Under the pieces are notes generated by a model that saw nothing but the letters and a program-made list of their open reading frames with translations, did not search any database and was not told the DNA's origin. Below are positions 19,119 to 29,279 of a stretch of 64,000 nucleotides of DNA, piece by piece. Origin of the DNA: Bacteroidota bacterium. GTDB lineage: Bacteria; Bacteroidota; Bacteroidia; Cytophagales; Cyclobacteriaceae. Location: positions 1 through 64,000 of the forward strand of contig JAFEAM010000003.1 in the NCBI GenBank assembly GCA_018266395.1. Direction: 5' to 3'. Made by a program: the position numbers and the translations under genes. The first letter of the stretch is position 1; every line of letters begins with the position of its first letter.

Positions 19119-19310
19119 AAGTAACGGGAGCGTCTGGGGGTAACTTTAGGCAAAAGGAGTGATGATTTTTGTCATCTTTTGCGTATTTTCAATTCGCTTA
19201 TAAGTGTTGTCTGCGCAAATAATTTCAGGCTCATGACGCTTATCATGCATTTTGAGACAAATTATTGACTGTTTTGATAGGCGTTACTTTACCCACAAAA
19301 AGCCATTCTT

Positions 19311-20051
19311 ATGAAAACGCTCACCATCTTCTCTGGAACGGCCGACTCACTCCTGGATTGGGCCGGTGTCTTCTTCCTCGTCGCAGCCATTTTGATTCTC
19401 ATCTATCATGAGACAAGGTTATTCATGATCAAGGATCCCAAGGAGAAGTACGACTATGTGAATACAAACGAAATCAGATTCTTCTGGTATGCCGTGGTAT
19501 CATTCATCCTGGCGGCAGCGCTCGTTCTCGATGGCGTGGTCACGCCGTTGTTTGAAGTGGAGCCTAACACACTTGTTATTGTAAGAATCTTCTTCCTGGC
19601 AGCTTTCGTTGTGATAGGCTACCTCGTATTGTCAGGACTTGTAAGAATCATGTATCCCCGGGTAATTGAGCGCAGGTTGACAAGAATCCGCAACAAGCCA
19701 AGGGTATCTCCCGCCGGAAATGTAATGAGGAAACTGAGAGAAGAGGAAGAGTCGGTACACCTGGAGCAAACCCAAATTGATGAACAGGCCAGCAATATCC
19801 ACTCCATAGAGTACGACGTATGGCTGGATGAGAAAACGGGCTACAAAAAGGTGGAGAAATACATGGCCTCAGCACACAATGAAAAATGCGGGGAGTGCGG
19901 TTTTTACACCATGAAGATTCACAGTGAAGAAATTGAGAAGAAGCCGACCACTGCGGAAGACGGCTTGCTCATCAAACACTATCGTTGCAGTTATTGCAAG
20001 CACCGCGAGGCCAGAGAAGTCGTGATTGCAAAGCTCTCGACCAATTCCTGA
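19311..20051 (+). CDS. three-helix membrane protein with zinc-ribbon-like C-terminus
   Basis: A 246-aa protein with membrane helices at about residues 13-32, 55-76 and 88-112, then a charged cytoplasmic tail. Near the end two CxxC pairs (CGECGFY and CSYCKHRE) look like a zinc ribbon. I do not recognise a named family. The gene stands alone between a divergent Nfn-like operon and a strong terminator. Confidence 0.6.
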   Translation: MKTLTIFSGTADSLLDWAGVFFLVAAILILIYHETRLFMIKDPKEKYDYVNTNEIRFFWYAVVSFILAAALVLDGVVTPLFEVEPNTLVIVRIFFLAAFVVIGYLVLSGLVRIMYPRVIERRLTRIRNKPRVSPAGNVMRKLREEEESVHLEQTQIDEQASNIHSIEYDVWLDEKTGYKKVEKYMASAHNEKCGECGFYTMKIHSEEIEKKPTTAEDGLLIKHYRCSYCKHREAREVVIAKLSTNS

Positions 20052-20070
20052 GGCAATAAACTCATTCTTG

Positions 20071-20101
20071 AAAAGGCTCAGCCATCGGGTTGAGCCTTTT
20101 T
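20071..20101 (+). terminator. rho-independent terminator
   Basis: AAAAGGCTCA pairs with TGAGCCTTTT. GCC/GGT extends the stem, closing an ATCG loop, and a T run follows. It ends the transcript of the zinc-ribbon membrane protein gene. Confidence 0.85.
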
Positions 20102-20173
20102 GTTTGATGGCATAACATTCCAACGTGGGTTTCCGGGAGTTTTGTACTTTAGTTTTTCATTCTCAAATCCAAG

Positions 20174-21196
20174 ATGACAATTGATTTACGAAGCGATACG
20201 GTGACCAAACCCACAGCCGGGATGCTGGAGGCCATGATGCAGGCAGAGGTGGGAGATGATGTTTTTGGTGAAGATCCCACTGTCAGAAAGCTGGAGGAAA
20301 GCTGTGCCAAAATGCTGGGCATGGATGCGGCTGTGTACTGTCCGTCAGGCACCATGACGAACCAAATCGGGATAAAGGTTCTCACCCAGCCCTACGATGA
20401 AGTAATTTGCTACAAAGGCGCGCACATATATAAGTATGAGGGAGGTGGACTGGCAGGCAACAGCCAGGTGAGTGTGCGTCTGCTCGCGGGAGACCGCGGA
20501 AGATTATCAACTGAGGAAATTGAACCCCAGGTCAACTCAGCGGATCCTCACTACCCCAGAACTTCCGTAGTGGCGTTGGAAAATACGGTTGTAAGGGAGG
20601 CGGGCAGTTACTACACACTGGATCAGATTTCCAAAATAAGCTCCTTTGCCCGCTCCCGACAGCTGAGCATGCATCTTGATGGTGCCAGGCTGTTCAATGC
20701 ACTTACCGAGACAAAAGACAGAGCAGTTGACTACGGTAAGTACTTCGATACCATTTCCATATGCCTGTCAAAGGGACTAGGCGCTCCTGTGGGGTCTGTA
20801 CTCCTGTGCAAAAAGGAATTGGAGACACAGGTGAGGAGGGTGCGAAAAGTATTCGGCGGTGGAATGCGCCAGGCAGGTTATATCGCAGCGGGCGGCTTGT
20901 ATGCATTGCATCACCACGTCGATCGGCTGAAGGAAGATCATTTGCGCGCCAGACAGCTGGGGCAGACCATCGCAGCCTTGCCGTTTGTGAAGTCAATCAT
21001 GCCTGTGGATACCAATATCATCATCTTTGAACTCGCAGCCCCCGTGACGCCGGAACTTTTTCTTGGGAAACTGGCAGCCCATCAAATCAAGGCACTGCCA
21101 TTCAGCCGGACTGAAATCAGAATGGTCACACATCTTGATTTCAATGATGACATGTTGAACCAAACGATCACAGTACTGAAGAAGCTGACCTTCTGA
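20174..21196 (+). CDS. ltaE: low-specificity threonine aldolase
   Basis: A 340-aa PLP enzyme of the beta-eliminating lyase/threonine aldolase family. Landmarks are DLRSDTVTKPT at the N-terminus, GDDVFGEDPTV, HLDGARLFNA, and the PLP-binding lysine in LSKGLGAPVGS (K200). It cleaves L-threonine or L-allo-threonine to glycine and acetaldehyde in the cytoplasm, linking to glycine and serine supply. Length matches the family. The next gene begins one base after its stop, so the two are co-transcribed. Confidence 0.9.
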   Translation: MTIDLRSDTVTKPTAGMLEAMMQAEVGDDVFGEDPTVRKLEESCAKMLGMDAAVYCPSGTMTNQIGIKVLTQPYDEVICYKGAHIYKYEGGGLAGNSQVSVRLLAGDRGRLSTEEIEPQVNSADPHYPRTSVVALENTVVREAGSYYTLDQISKISSFARSRQLSMHLDGARLFNALTETKDRAVDYGKYFDTISICLSKGLGAPVGSVLLCKKELETQVRRVRKVFGGGMRQAGYIAAGGLYALHHHVDRLKEDHLRARQLGQTIAALPFVKSIMPVDTNIIIFELAAPVTPELFLGKLAAHQIKALPFSRTEIRMVTHLDFNDDMLNQTITVLKKLTF

Positions 21197-21197
21197 A

Positions 21198-22277
21198 ATG
21201 GAGGATCTGGGCAAGACTTTACCTGTATCTGAAGCGCTTACGGAAGCAGAGTCGTCCACTTTACGCAGAAGCGGCAATGAATATTGCCTGAACTGTGGAA
21301 CAAAGCTTCTGGATTCGTACTGCCATCATTGCGGCCAGAAAGATCTACCCCGTCGTCAGACGCTGGGTGAATTGTGGATTAATTTCATTTCTTCCTTCTG
21401 GAGTTATGAAGGCAAGTTCTTTGTCACCACCCGATACCTGATCACCAAACCGGGTTTTCTGGCGATGGAATATAATGCGGGAAGAAGGGAACGATATTTT
21501 CATCCCGCGAGAATGTATGTGTTCATCAGCTTCGTCTTTTTCCTGCTTTTTGTTTCGTTGCCTGATGATGAAAAAGGGGAGAACGATGTCAATTTGACGG
21601 GCCCGTCAAAGCCTCAAACATCCGAACAAAAGGCTCACCAGGTTGATTCTGCGCTGTCAGCAGCCTTTGGTGGTGACTCGACCCTGAGTACTATTCGAAA
21701 GGCGGTACGGGATTCGATCTCCAGAAAGAACGTGAACGTGAAGCTGCAGGAAGCTGAATACAGGAGCGTTGAGGAATATGACTCCGCTCAGTCACTCAAG
21801 CCGGCAGATGAAAGAGACGGATGGTTTAAAAGGAATATGACCATCCGGGAGATCGAGTTGAACAACCGGTACAGGGATAAGCCGGGGCAGTTTCAGCAGG
21901 ACTTTGTCAATGCTTTCAAAGATAATTTTTCCAGAATCCTGTTCTTTCTTCTGCCGGTATTCGCCCTTTTGCTGAAGTTGCTCTACATGCGCAGGGACTA
22001 CTTTTACAGTGAACATCTTGTATTCTCGATCTATTACTACAATTTCTTTTTTCTGGGTGGGTCACTGGTCATGGTTGCCAATCTGTTTTCACCCGGGTGG
22101 GTGATTACGTTGATCAATCTTTGGATATACATTTACCTGTTGGTAGCCATGAAACGGATGTATCAACAAAGCTGGAGAAAGACCATGGCGAAGTTTCTAT
22201 TATTGAGTTCCATGTTCTTTTTGTGCATGACCTTTGCGTTAGTTGTGGCTGCATTGGTGTTTCTTATGGTTATATAA
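21198..22277 (+). CDS. DUF3667 membrane protein
   Basis: A 359-aa protein. Residues about 25-50 form a zinc ribbon (CLNCGT and CHHCGQ). The DUF3667 core follows (ELWINFISSFWSYEGKF, LITKPGFLAMEYNAGRRERYFHPARMYVFIS). There are hydrophobic helices near 105-120, 235-255, 270-310 and 330-359. The middle third is polar and variable. Function is unknown. It starts one base after the threonine aldolase stop, and its own stop overlaps the rarA start (TAATG). Confidence 0.8.
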   Translation: MEDLGKTLPVSEALTEAESSTLRRSGNEYCLNCGTKLLDSYCHHCGQKDLPRRQTLGELWINFISSFWSYEGKFFVTTRYLITKPGFLAMEYNAGRRERYFHPARMYVFISFVFFLLFVSLPDDEKGENDVNLTGPSKPQTSEQKAHQVDSALSAAFGGDSTLSTIRKAVRDSISRKNVNVKLQEAEYRSVEEYDSAQSLKPADERDGWFKRNMTIREIELNNRYRDKPGQFQQDFVNAFKDNFSRILFFLLPVFALLLKLLYMRRDYFYSEHLVFSIYYYNFFFLGGSLVMVANLFSPGWVITLINLWIYIYLLVAMKRMYQQSWRKTMAKFLLLSSMFFLCMTFALVVAALVFLMVI

Positions 22278-23551
22278 TGTCCCTGCTTAATACTTCATCA
22301 CCACCCCTGGCGGAACGCATGCGCCCATCGCGGTTGGAAGACCTTGTGGGGCAGGAACACCTGGTGGGTCCTCAGGGTATCATCAGGTTGGCCATTCAGA
22401 CAGGGAACGTGCCGTCCATGATTTTGTGGGGTCCGCCCGGAGTAGGGAAAACCACCGTTGCGAATATCATCGCCAATGAGGTGAAGCGACCCTTTCAGAT
22501 TCTGAGCGCCGTAAGTGCCGGAGTAAAAGATGTGCGTGAGGTGATTGACAAGGCAAGACATACGAACCGCACCATCCTTTTCATTGATGAAATTCATCGC
22601 TTCAATAAATCACAGCAGGATGCGCTGCTTGGCGCCGTCGAAAAGGGAATCATTACCCTTATAGGAGCCACCACTGAAAACCCTTCTTTCGAAGTCAATT
22701 CGGCCTTGCTTTCCAGATGCCAGGTATATGTCCTGAAGCCGCTCACCGAAACTGATTTGTCAAAGCTTGTGGAGCAGGCACTCACAAAGGATGAGGTCTT
22801 GAAGAAAAGGGAAATCATTCTTCAGGAGCACCAGGCCCTGTTCACCATTTCAGGAGGCGATGCGAGAAAAGTGCTCAATTTGCTGGAGCTGATCGCAGAG
22901 TCAATATCAGGCAAAATCACCATCACCGACGATCTTGTGATGGAAGTAGCGCAGAAACATATTGCGATTTATGATAAGAGCGGAGAGCAGCATTACGATA
23001 TTATCTCCGCGTTTATCAAGTCGATCAGAGGGAGCGACCCGAATGCAGCGGTCTATTATCTTGCGAGGATGGTCGAAGGCGGGGAAGATGTGAAATTTAT
23101 TGCAAGGAGAATGCTCATCCTGGCGTCCGAGGATATTGGTAATGCGAATCCAACGGCTATTGTGATGGCGAACAGTACCTTTCAGGCAGTGAATGTCATC
23201 GGCTATCCGGAGGCCAGGATCATTCTGGGTCAATGTGCCGTTTACCTCGCCTGTTCGCCGAAGAGCAACGCAAGTTATATGGCCATAGAGAATGCCATTG
23301 CCAGCGTCAGGGAAACGGGTGATCTTTCGGTGCCCTTATCGATAAGAAATGCCCCGACTAAACTGATGAAGGAAATGGGTTACGGAAAGGAATATCAGTA
23401 CGCACACGATCACCGTGACAATTTTGCCGACATGGAGTTCCTGCCGGAAGCACTCTCAGGCACAAAATTCTATGACCCGGGCGCCAACCCAAGAGAGGAG
23501 GAGCTTCGTCAGTTTCTTCGGAAGCGGTGGAGGAGCAAATACGGTTATTGA
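22277..23551 (+). CDS. rarA: replication-associated recombination protein A (MgsA/WRNIP1 family AAA ATPase)
   Basis: A 424-aa protein. Although the frame is open further upstream, 22277 is chosen because the usual N-terminus (SPPLAERMRPSRLEDLVGQEHL) begins there and it overlaps the previous stop by one base. Walker A is WGPPGVGKTT (52-59), Walker B is ILFIDEIHRFNK, and sensor 1 is LIGATTENPSF. RarA helps stalled-fork maintenance and recombination and interacts with SSB in other bacteria. Length is standard. Confidence 0.93.
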   Translation: MSLLNTSSPPLAERMRPSRLEDLVGQEHLVGPQGIIRLAIQTGNVPSMILWGPPGVGKTTVANIIANEVKRPFQILSAVSAGVKDVREVIDKARHTNRTILFIDEIHRFNKSQQDALLGAVEKGIITLIGATTENPSFEVNSALLSRCQVYVLKPLTETDLSKLVEQALTKDEVLKKREIILQEHQALFTISGGDARKVLNLLELIAESISGKITITDDLVMEVAQKHIAIYDKSGEQHYDIISAFIKSIRGSDPNAAVYYLARMVEGGEDVKFIARRMLILASEDIGNANPTAIVMANSTFQAVNVIGYPEARIILGQCAVYLACSPKSNASYMAIENAIASVRETGDLSVPLSIRNAPTKLMKEMGYGKEYQYAHDHRDNFADMEFLPEALSGTKFYDPGANPREEELRQFLRKRWRSKYGY

Positions 23552-23559
23552 TTCTGCTG

Positions 23560-25623
23560 ATGCAAAGACTGATTTTTGAATATTCGCCGCTTTATTTCAT
23601 CCTCTGCATTGGTGCAGGTGCGGGCTATGCATGGCTGTTATATTCTGTCAAATCCAACTGGTCCCGCGGCCTTAACAGGTTTCTTTTTGCGTTGCGGTTT
23701 CTGCTGGCCTCATTCCTGTTCATTCTCTTGCTGGGCCCCATTCTTCGGCGTACGATGCATCACAACGAAAAGCCAACGCTCATCTTTCTGATTGACAATT
23801 CCGAATCCCTGCGGGGAAAGACAGACACGGTGAAGCTTCTTCAGGATTTGAAGCAGGTTACGGCCAGTTTGCAGGCAGCCGACCGCTCTGTGGAATGGCG
23901 CACCCTTGCAGGAAACGCCGACACGGTCCGGTTCAATGTCCGGTCTTCTGATCTGGCAGGCGCCATCCGTGAAACGCTTGCCTCAAGTGAGGGTAGAAAC
24001 GTCGCCGGAATAGTGCTGGTATCAGATGGCATTTACAACAACGGGCTTTCACCCGCCTACCTGCCCCTTCATGTTCCGCTATATACTATCGGCGTAGGCG
24101 ACACCACCGCCCATCCCGACGTGGTGTTAAGAAATGTAGACTACAACAGGATCGTTTATCAGGGCAACAAATTTGCCGTGCAGGCCGAGGTGGATCTTGT
24201 TGGCCTGGACAACCGCGATGTCAATATCGCCGTCTATCAAAAGGGCAAGATGGTTCAGCAGCAGAGCAGGAACAGCGGAAGCAGAACTACGATGAACATC
24301 GACTTGCAATTGGAGGCCGAGGTGCAAGGGTTGCAGCGATATGATGTGCAGATTCAGGAAGTAAAGGGCGAAACGAATCTTGCCAATAACAGGGCCACGA
24401 TTTTTGTAGAGGTCGTCGAAGGCAAAAAGAGAATCTTGCTGATAGCGCCATCGCCTCATCCCGACATCAAAGCACTGCGCAGTGTATTGGAGAAGAATCC
24501 CAACTACGAAACCATGGTTCACATTCCGGGTGTAAATGAAGCACCACAGGAATGGCTCCGGCCAGGCAAAACAGATCTTGTAATAGCCCATCAGTCTCCG
24601 GACCTGGATGGCCGCACGCAGAACCTCCTTCAGGAATTTTCGAAGGCGAAGGCATCCATGCTGGTGGTAATAGGCCAGCGTACGGCCTTGCGCATCCTAC
24701 CCGGGTTTGGCATCCCCTTTCAATTTGACCTGACCGGGCAACGGGACGAAGTGCAGACGAGCCTGAATCCGCTCTTCAGGGACCTGGGCCTTCCGGAGGA
24801 TCTGAACACCCAGATCACACGCTTCCCGCCCGTAACGGTTCCGTTCGGAAAGTTCTCCTTTCCACAAAATTCAATGGCCGTACTCTACCAGCGCATTGGA
24901 AGCGTAACGACGGAGAGGCCGCTCCTCAGTGTTACGGAAGATGGCGATCAAAAGCTGGGCGTATTGATCGGAGACGGAATCTGGCGCTGGAGACTGAACG
25001 AATTTCAGGAAACGGAAAAGACTACAGCCTTTGATGAACTTTTTTCACGTGTAATTCAGTACCTCGCCACCCGCGACGACAGACGTAAGTTCAGGTGTTT
25101 CCCCATCCAGCAGGAATTTGCCGATGATGAGGCTGTCTCATTTGAAACTCAGATTTATAACGACCTGTTTGAGCCGGTCTATGGCAACACGGTGGAGATT
25201 TCACTCAGGGACGAGCAGGGCGCCGTTCAGGGATATCACTACGTTATCGGCGCCGGCAATACGCGTTACAGGATCGGCAATCTAAAAACGGGAGTGTACC
25301 AGTACCGTGCGTCCACTGATATCAAAGGAGTGAAACAGGAAGTGAAGGGAGAGTTCCTGGTCACGGAGCAAAATCAGGAATCGCTGAACCTGACTGCCGA
25401 CTTTGCATTGCTCAGGACACTGGCCAGTCAAACAGGAGGCAAGTACTACAGAGGATCAGATATGAGCCGGTTTACAGAAGACATGAGCAAAACAGAGATG
25501 AAGCAAGTGCTCCATAGTGAAGAGGTCTTCCATCCCCTGATCGACCTCAAATGGATTTTCTTCATGCTGCTCCTCCTGGTTTCTTTGGAATGGTTTATCC
25601 GGAAATATTCCGGGTCGTATTGA
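23560..25623 (+). CDS. membrane-anchored vWA / glutamine-amidotransferase-like protein
   Basis: A 687-aa protein, starting at ATG 23560, eight bases after rarA. Two N-terminal membrane helices (about residues 5-25 and 40-60) and one C-terminal helix (about 662-680, WIFFMLLLLVSLEWFI) bracket a periplasmic part. It begins with a von Willebrand A-like segment (LIFLIDNSESLRG; IVLVSDGIYNNG). Around residue 300 a Rossmann-like part resembles class I amidotransferase domains without catalytic triad (LLIAPSPHPDIKALRSVL). The arrangement resembles BatA/DUF4159-type surveillance proteins; role unknown. Confidence 0.65.
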   Translation: MQRLIFEYSPLYFILCIGAGAGYAWLLYSVKSNWSRGLNRFLFALRFLLASFLFILLLGPILRRTMHHNEKPTLIFLIDNSESLRGKTDTVKLLQDLKQVTASLQAADRSVEWRTLAGNADTVRFNVRSSDLAGAIRETLASSEGRNVAGIVLVSDGIYNNGLSPAYLPLHVPLYTIGVGDTTAHPDVVLRNVDYNRIVYQGNKFAVQAEVDLVGLDNRDVNIAVYQKGKMVQQQSRNSGSRTTMNIDLQLEAEVQGLQRYDVQIQEVKGETNLANNRATIFVEVVEGKKRILLIAPSPHPDIKALRSVLEKNPNYETMVHIPGVNEAPQEWLRPGKTDLVIAHQSPDLDGRTQNLLQEFSKAKASMLVVIGQRTALRILPGFGIPFQFDLTGQRDEVQTSLNPLFRDLGLPEDLNTQITRFPPVTVPFGKFSFPQNSMAVLYQRIGSVTTERPLLSVTEDGDQKLGVLIGDGIWRWRLNEFQETEKTTAFDELFSRVIQYLATRDDRRKFRCFPIQQEFADDEAVSFETQIYNDLFEPVYGNTVEISLRDEQGAVQGYHYVIGAGNTRYRIGNLKTGVYQYRASTDIKGVKQEVKGEFLVTEQNQESLNLTADFALLRTLASQTGGKYYRGSDMSRFTEDMSKTEMKQVLHSEEVFHPLIDLKWIFFMLLLLVSLEWFIRKYSGSY

Positions 25624-25716
25624 CCCATTCCTGCCCTAGGGAGACTGAATTTCTATGGGCCTTGTGCGGGTCGCAAGACAAACTTCACCCTTACAGGGCT
25701 TCCTTAATTCGGTGAA

Positions 25717-25917
25717 CCTTTAGCAGTGCGCGATGCGCACTGCTAAAGGGATAATGCCCCTTCAGGGCATGTAAATCCATTCCAGGACTAGACAGGTGTA
25801 CCTGGCCTGAAGGGCCAGAATTTCAAAGCGGTGCGCAACGCGCACCGCGAAGGTTGTGGTTCACCGGTACCTGCCCTGAAGGGGCAGAGTTTGTTTCGCG
25901 GCACGCAACGCGTGCCG
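25717..25917. repeat. cluster of three composite REP-like hairpin modules
   Basis: The 355-base gap between the vWA gene and clpC holds three modules. Each has a GCCCTGAAGGGGC-type palindrome next to a GC-rich hairpin with a 3-base loop. Copy 1 (25717-25770) has a perfect 15-bp stem, CCTTTAGCAGTGCGC-GAT, followed by ATGCCC-N5-GGGCAT. Copies 2 (25802-25848; CTGGCC palindrome, 9-bp stem with AAC loop) and 3 (25871-25917; CTGCCC palindrome, 8-bp stem with AAC loop) are in the opposite orientation. No open frame is plausible. Confidence 0.75.
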
Positions 25918-25936
25918 ATAGAGATGATATAAAGAA

Positions 25937-25958
25937 AAAAGGGGCCGAAGCCCCTTTT
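25937..25958 (-). terminator. rho-independent terminator of clpC
   Basis: AAAAGGGGC-CGAA-GCCCCTTTT makes a 9-bp hairpin. On the minus strand it is followed by a run of six T, CTTT. It lies 21 bases beyond the clpC stop. Confidence 0.8.
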
Positions 25959-25978
25959 CTGATTCATTAATAATCTGA

Positions 25979-28519
25979 TCAGTTCTTCTCCTTTGAAGCT
26001 TTGGTCTTCTTGGCCTTGATGGTGAGCACTTCGCTCTTGCCGTCATAGTCCGCCATGATCGTGCCGCCCTCTTCCACCTCGCCTTTCAGGATTTCCTCTG
26101 CAACGGGATCTTCCAGGTATTTCTGGATGGCCCTGTTCAACGGCCGTGCACCGAATTGCTGATCGTAACCTTTTTCAGCAAGGAAGTCCTTGGCTTTTTC
26201 TGTGAGCTCAACATGATAACCAAGCGCAAGTATTCTGCTGAACAATTTGCTGAGCGTGATATCGATGATCTTGTGAATGTGCTCGCGCTGCAGGGAGTTG
26301 AATACAATCACATCGTCCAGGCGGTTGAGGAATTCCGGAGAGAATGCCTTCCGGAGTGCGCTCTGGATGGTGCTCTTCATTATTTCCTCTTCGCTGGCCT
26401 GCCTTGATTTGGTGGCAAAACCGATACCTGCTCCGAAATCTTTCAGATCACGCACACCAATATTGGAGGTCATGATAATGATGGTGTTGCGGAAATCCAC
26501 CCGGCGGCCGAGACCGTCGGTCAGGATGCCGTCATCCAGTACCTGCAGAAGAATGTTAAACACATCCGGGTGCGCTTTCTCAATCTCATCAAGAAGGACA
26601 ACGCTGTACGGCTTGCGACGAACCTTCTCGGTAAGCTGACCTCCTTCTTCATAACCCACATATCCGGGAGGGGCGCCGACGAGACGCGACACGGAGAACT
26701 TCTCCATGTACTCGCTCATGTCGATGCGAACCAATGCGTCTTCTTTGTCAAAGAGATAAGTGGCAAGCACTTTGGCAAGTTCAGTTTTCCCGACACCGGT
26801 AGGCCCGAGGAAAATGAAGGAGCCAATGGGCTTCCGCGGGTCTTTCAATCCTACACGGGTGCGCTGAATAGCCTTGGTCAATTTCTTGATCGCCTCTTCC
26901 TGGCCAATCACCTTACCGGAAAGTTCTGTCGCCATTCCCAGCAACTTGTTGCTTTCCTTCTGGGCAATGCGATTGGTCGGAATACCCGTCATCATGCCGA
27001 TGACGTCTGCAACGTTGTCTTCCGTAACAGTATACTTTTCAGTCCGGGTCTTTTCCTCCCAGCGGGCTTTGGCCAAATCAAGCTGCTCTATGAGCTTCTT
27101 CTCTTTGTCCCTCAATTGCGCAGCTTCCTCGTACTTCTGGCTCTTCACCACGCGATTCTTTTCCTTCTTCACATCTTCAATGGCTTCCTCGAGTTTTACG
27201 ATCTCCTCGGGAACGTGAATGTTGTTGATGTGAACGCGGGCACCTGCCTCGTCCAACACATCAATTGCCTTGTCGGGAAGGAACCGGTCGCTGATATAGC
27301 GATCGGACAACTTCACGCACGAGTCAATGGCTTCTTTGGTATAAGTTACGTGGTGATGATCCTCGTACTTCTCCTTGATGTTCTCAAGAATCTGTATGGT
27401 CTCTTCAACGCTTGTGGAATCCACCATCACCATCTGGAAACGACGGGCTAGTGCACCGTCTTTTTCAATGTATTGGCGGTATTCGTCGAGCGTAGTTGCT
27501 CCAATGCACTGAATTTCTCCGCGGGCCAACGCTGGTTTGAACATGTTCGATGCATCCAGTGATCCGGAAGCACCTCCTGCACCCACGATGGTGTGCAGTT
27601 CATCTATGAACAAAATGACATCCTGTGATTTCTCAAGTTCATTCATCACTGCCTTCATGCGCTCCTCAAACTGACCGCGGTATTTGGTACCTGCCACAAG
27701 CGATGCAAGATCTAGCGTAACCACCCGCTTGCCGAACAACACGCGGGAAACTTTCTTCTGGATAATTCTAAGGGCAAGGCCTTCTGCAATGGCAGTCTTT
27801 CCTACTCCTGGCTCACCGATCAGAATCGGGTTATTCTTCTTGCGCCTGGAGAGTATCTGGGCAACGCGCTCAATTTCTTTTTCTCGTCCAACTATCGGGT
27901 CGAGCTTGTTATCCTCGGCAAGCTTGGTAAGATCCCGTCCGAAGTTGTCGAGTACGGGTGTGCGCGATTTCTCCGATCCTTTCTTTTCCTTGCCGCCGCC
28001 GGAGCCAGAACCGGCTCCGCCGCCAAACATCTTGGAAGAATCTTCATCAGGATCATCTGTATCCTGGGAAGCTGTTGGGTGTTCCTGCTGGTATTCAAGC
28101 ATTTCTTTTACAACGTCGTAAGCAACGTCGAATTTATTCAATATCTGTGTCGCCAGGTTATCCGGATCGCGGAGGATGGACAACAGGAGATGCTCAGTGC
28201 CGATCAATTGGGCTTTGAACACCTTTGCCTCCAGGTAGGTAATCTTGAGAACCTTCTCGGATGCCCGCGTCAGGGGAATGTTCGAGAGATTCTTTACCTG
28301 GTGAGTAGCTGTGCCTTTTGATACTTTTTCTATTTCATTCCGGAGTTCATCAATCGGAACCCCAAGTTTCTTCAACACACCAACGGCCACACCTTCACCT
28401 TCACGAATCATTCCCAAAATGAGATGTTCCGTGCCGATGTAGTCGTGTCCTAACCGAAGGGCTTCCTCCCGGCTGAGGGAGATTACTTCTTTAACCCGGT
28501 TAGAGAACTTTGCTTCCAT
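25979..28519 (-). CDS. clpC: ATP-dependent Clp protease ATP-binding subunit ClpC
   Basis: An 846-aa HSP100 unfoldase. The start at 28519 ([12 protein letters not shown]) is chosen over a longer frame because it is the canonical N-terminus and follows an AAGGAG-like sequence. It has a double Clp N-domain, AAA1 with GEPGVGKT and [15 protein letters not shown], a UVR-type middle coiled coil, and AAA2 with GPTGVGKT and [20 protein letters not shown] supplies the IGF loop that docks on ClpP. It unfolds substrates for ClpP in the cytoplasm; ClpS in this window could serve as an adaptor. Confidence 0.95.
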   Translation of the reverse strand: MEAKFSNRVKEVISLSREEALRLGHDYIGTEHLILGMIREGEGVAVGVLKKLGVPIDELRNEIEKVSKGTATHQVKNLSNIPLTRASEKVLKITYLEAKVFKAQLIGTEHLLLSILRDPDNLATQILNKFDVAYDVVKEMLEYQQEHPTASQDTDDPDEDSSKMFGGGAGSGSGGGKEKKGSEKSRTPVLDNFGRDLTKLAEDNKLDPIVGREKEIERVAQILSRRKKNNPILIGEPGVGKTAIAEGLALRIIQKKVSRVLFGKRVVTLDLASLVAGTKYRGQFEERMKAVMNELEKSQDVILFIDELHTIVGAGGASGSLDASNMFKPALARGEIQCIGATTLDEYRQYIEKDGALARRFQMVMVDSTSVEETIQILENIKEKYEDHHHVTYTKEAIDSCVKLSDRYISDRFLPDKAIDVLDEAGARVHINNIHVPEEIVKLEEAIEDVKKEKNRVVKSQKYEEAAQLRDKEKKLIEQLDLAKARWEEKTRTEKYTVTEDNVADVIGMMTGIPTNRIAQKESNKLLGMATELSGKVIGQEEAIKKLTKAIQRTRVGLKDPRKPIGSFIFLGPTGVGKTELAKVLATYLFDKEDALVRIDMSEYMEKFSVSRLVGAPPGYVGYEEGGQLTEKVRRKPYSVVLLDEIEKAHPDVFNILLQVLDDGILTDGLGRRVDFRNTIIIMTSNIGVRDLKDFGAGIGFATKSRQASEEEIMKSTIQSALRKAFSPEFLNRLDDVIVFNSLQREHIHKIIDITLSKLFSRILALGYHVELTEKAKDFLAEKGYDQQFGARPLNRAIQKYLEDPVAEEILKGEVEEGGTIMADYDGKSEVLTIKAKKTKASKEKN

Positions 28520-28543
28520 GTTATAGCGCTCCTTAATATTTAA

Positions 28544-28574
28544 TAAATGTAGGCTGATAGGTACTGAAATGCAA
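28544..28574 (-). promoter_or_regulatory. promoter of clpC
   Basis: On the minus strand TTG (28572-28574) is followed after 20 bases by TACATTTA, one base off the TAnnTTTG consensus. The start codon of clpC lies 24 bases downstream. Confidence 0.5.
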
Positions 28575-28646
28575 CAGACCGCGCCCCCGGTCCGATGCAG
28601 CGAATACAGGTTTACCCTTAGCAAACGCCCCTGCTTTTCTATTTGT

Positions 28647-29273
28647 TCAAAGGGCCCCTGCTTTTTTAAGAATTGCACCGCTTTGTGGCCCAGCGCAGAA
28701 AACCAGATCAATCACACTCATGTTGGCAGCAAAGTTATTGCCAAATACCTGCTGGTAGGGGAAAGGATGGTAAAAGGGTCGGCTTTCATAGCCGCTTTTG
28801 GCCGAAATGACATTCCTGAGGTCTTTGCAGCCATCTTCGGGAAAATCGACGTACCCCGATGAAGTGCTGACAATCTTGTTCCAACCGATCCATTTCAGAC
28901 ATAATGACAGCAACCTGAGATTAAGGTCCAGCAGGAATTTTTCTTCCGAGAAAAGGATTTCATGAAGATCGTCAGCATAATGTTCGAAGTAAGGGGACTT
29001 CATGTAGGCCGACGTAAGGGTTCTCCACATGTTGTTGGTCCATCGAATGCCGTAGTCGATGCGCACATCTTTTACGAGTGTCTTGCCGTGCTTTCCCGTC
29101 AACGGGATTCCGATCCTCGCAGGCCCATGGGTAGTCACAATGAAACAGCGGTTGCGCAGGCTCTGCTTTTCAAAGTGCTCGTATTTCTCGATTATGATCT
29201 CGTCATACGGTGCGATGGCGCACCAATATTCCAGGGAGGGAAGGAAATGCGCTTCGATCAGAACAGAAGACAT
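28647..29273 (-). CDS. WbqC family protein
   Basis: A 208-aa protein of the WbqC-like family (EAHFLPSLEYWCAI near the start, FRNRCFI-type RNRCFIVTTHGP, WRTLTSAYMKSPYFEHY). Family members are found near glycan and LPS genes, but the biochemical activity is unproven. It starts 6 bases after the stop of the upstream TsaC/Sua5-like gene, so the two are one transcription unit. Confidence 0.85.
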   Translation of the reverse strand: MSSVLIEAHFLPSLEYWCAIAPYDEIIIEKYEHFEKQSLRNRCFIVTTHGPARIGIPLTGKHGKTLVKDVRIDYGIRWTNNMWRTLTSAYMKSPYFEHYADDLHEILFSEEKFLLDLNLRLLSLCLKWIGWNKIVSTSSGYVDFPEDGCKDLRNVISAKSGYESRPFYHPFPYQQVFGNNFAANMSVIDLVFCAGPQSGAILKKAGAL

Positions 29274-29279
29274 GAAACT

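Noticed and set aside
22097-22276. Longer rarA start
   Set aside because: The extra 60 residues overlap the DUF3667 coding region and do not resemble the RarA N-terminus.
26570-27451. 293-residue frame antisense to clpC
   Set aside because: It is the reverse-strand shadow of a certain gene, with no promoter or family features.
28520-28711. Longer clpC start
   Set aside because: The extra 64 residues overlap the WbqC gene and precede the canonical N-domain; a promoter lies inside them.
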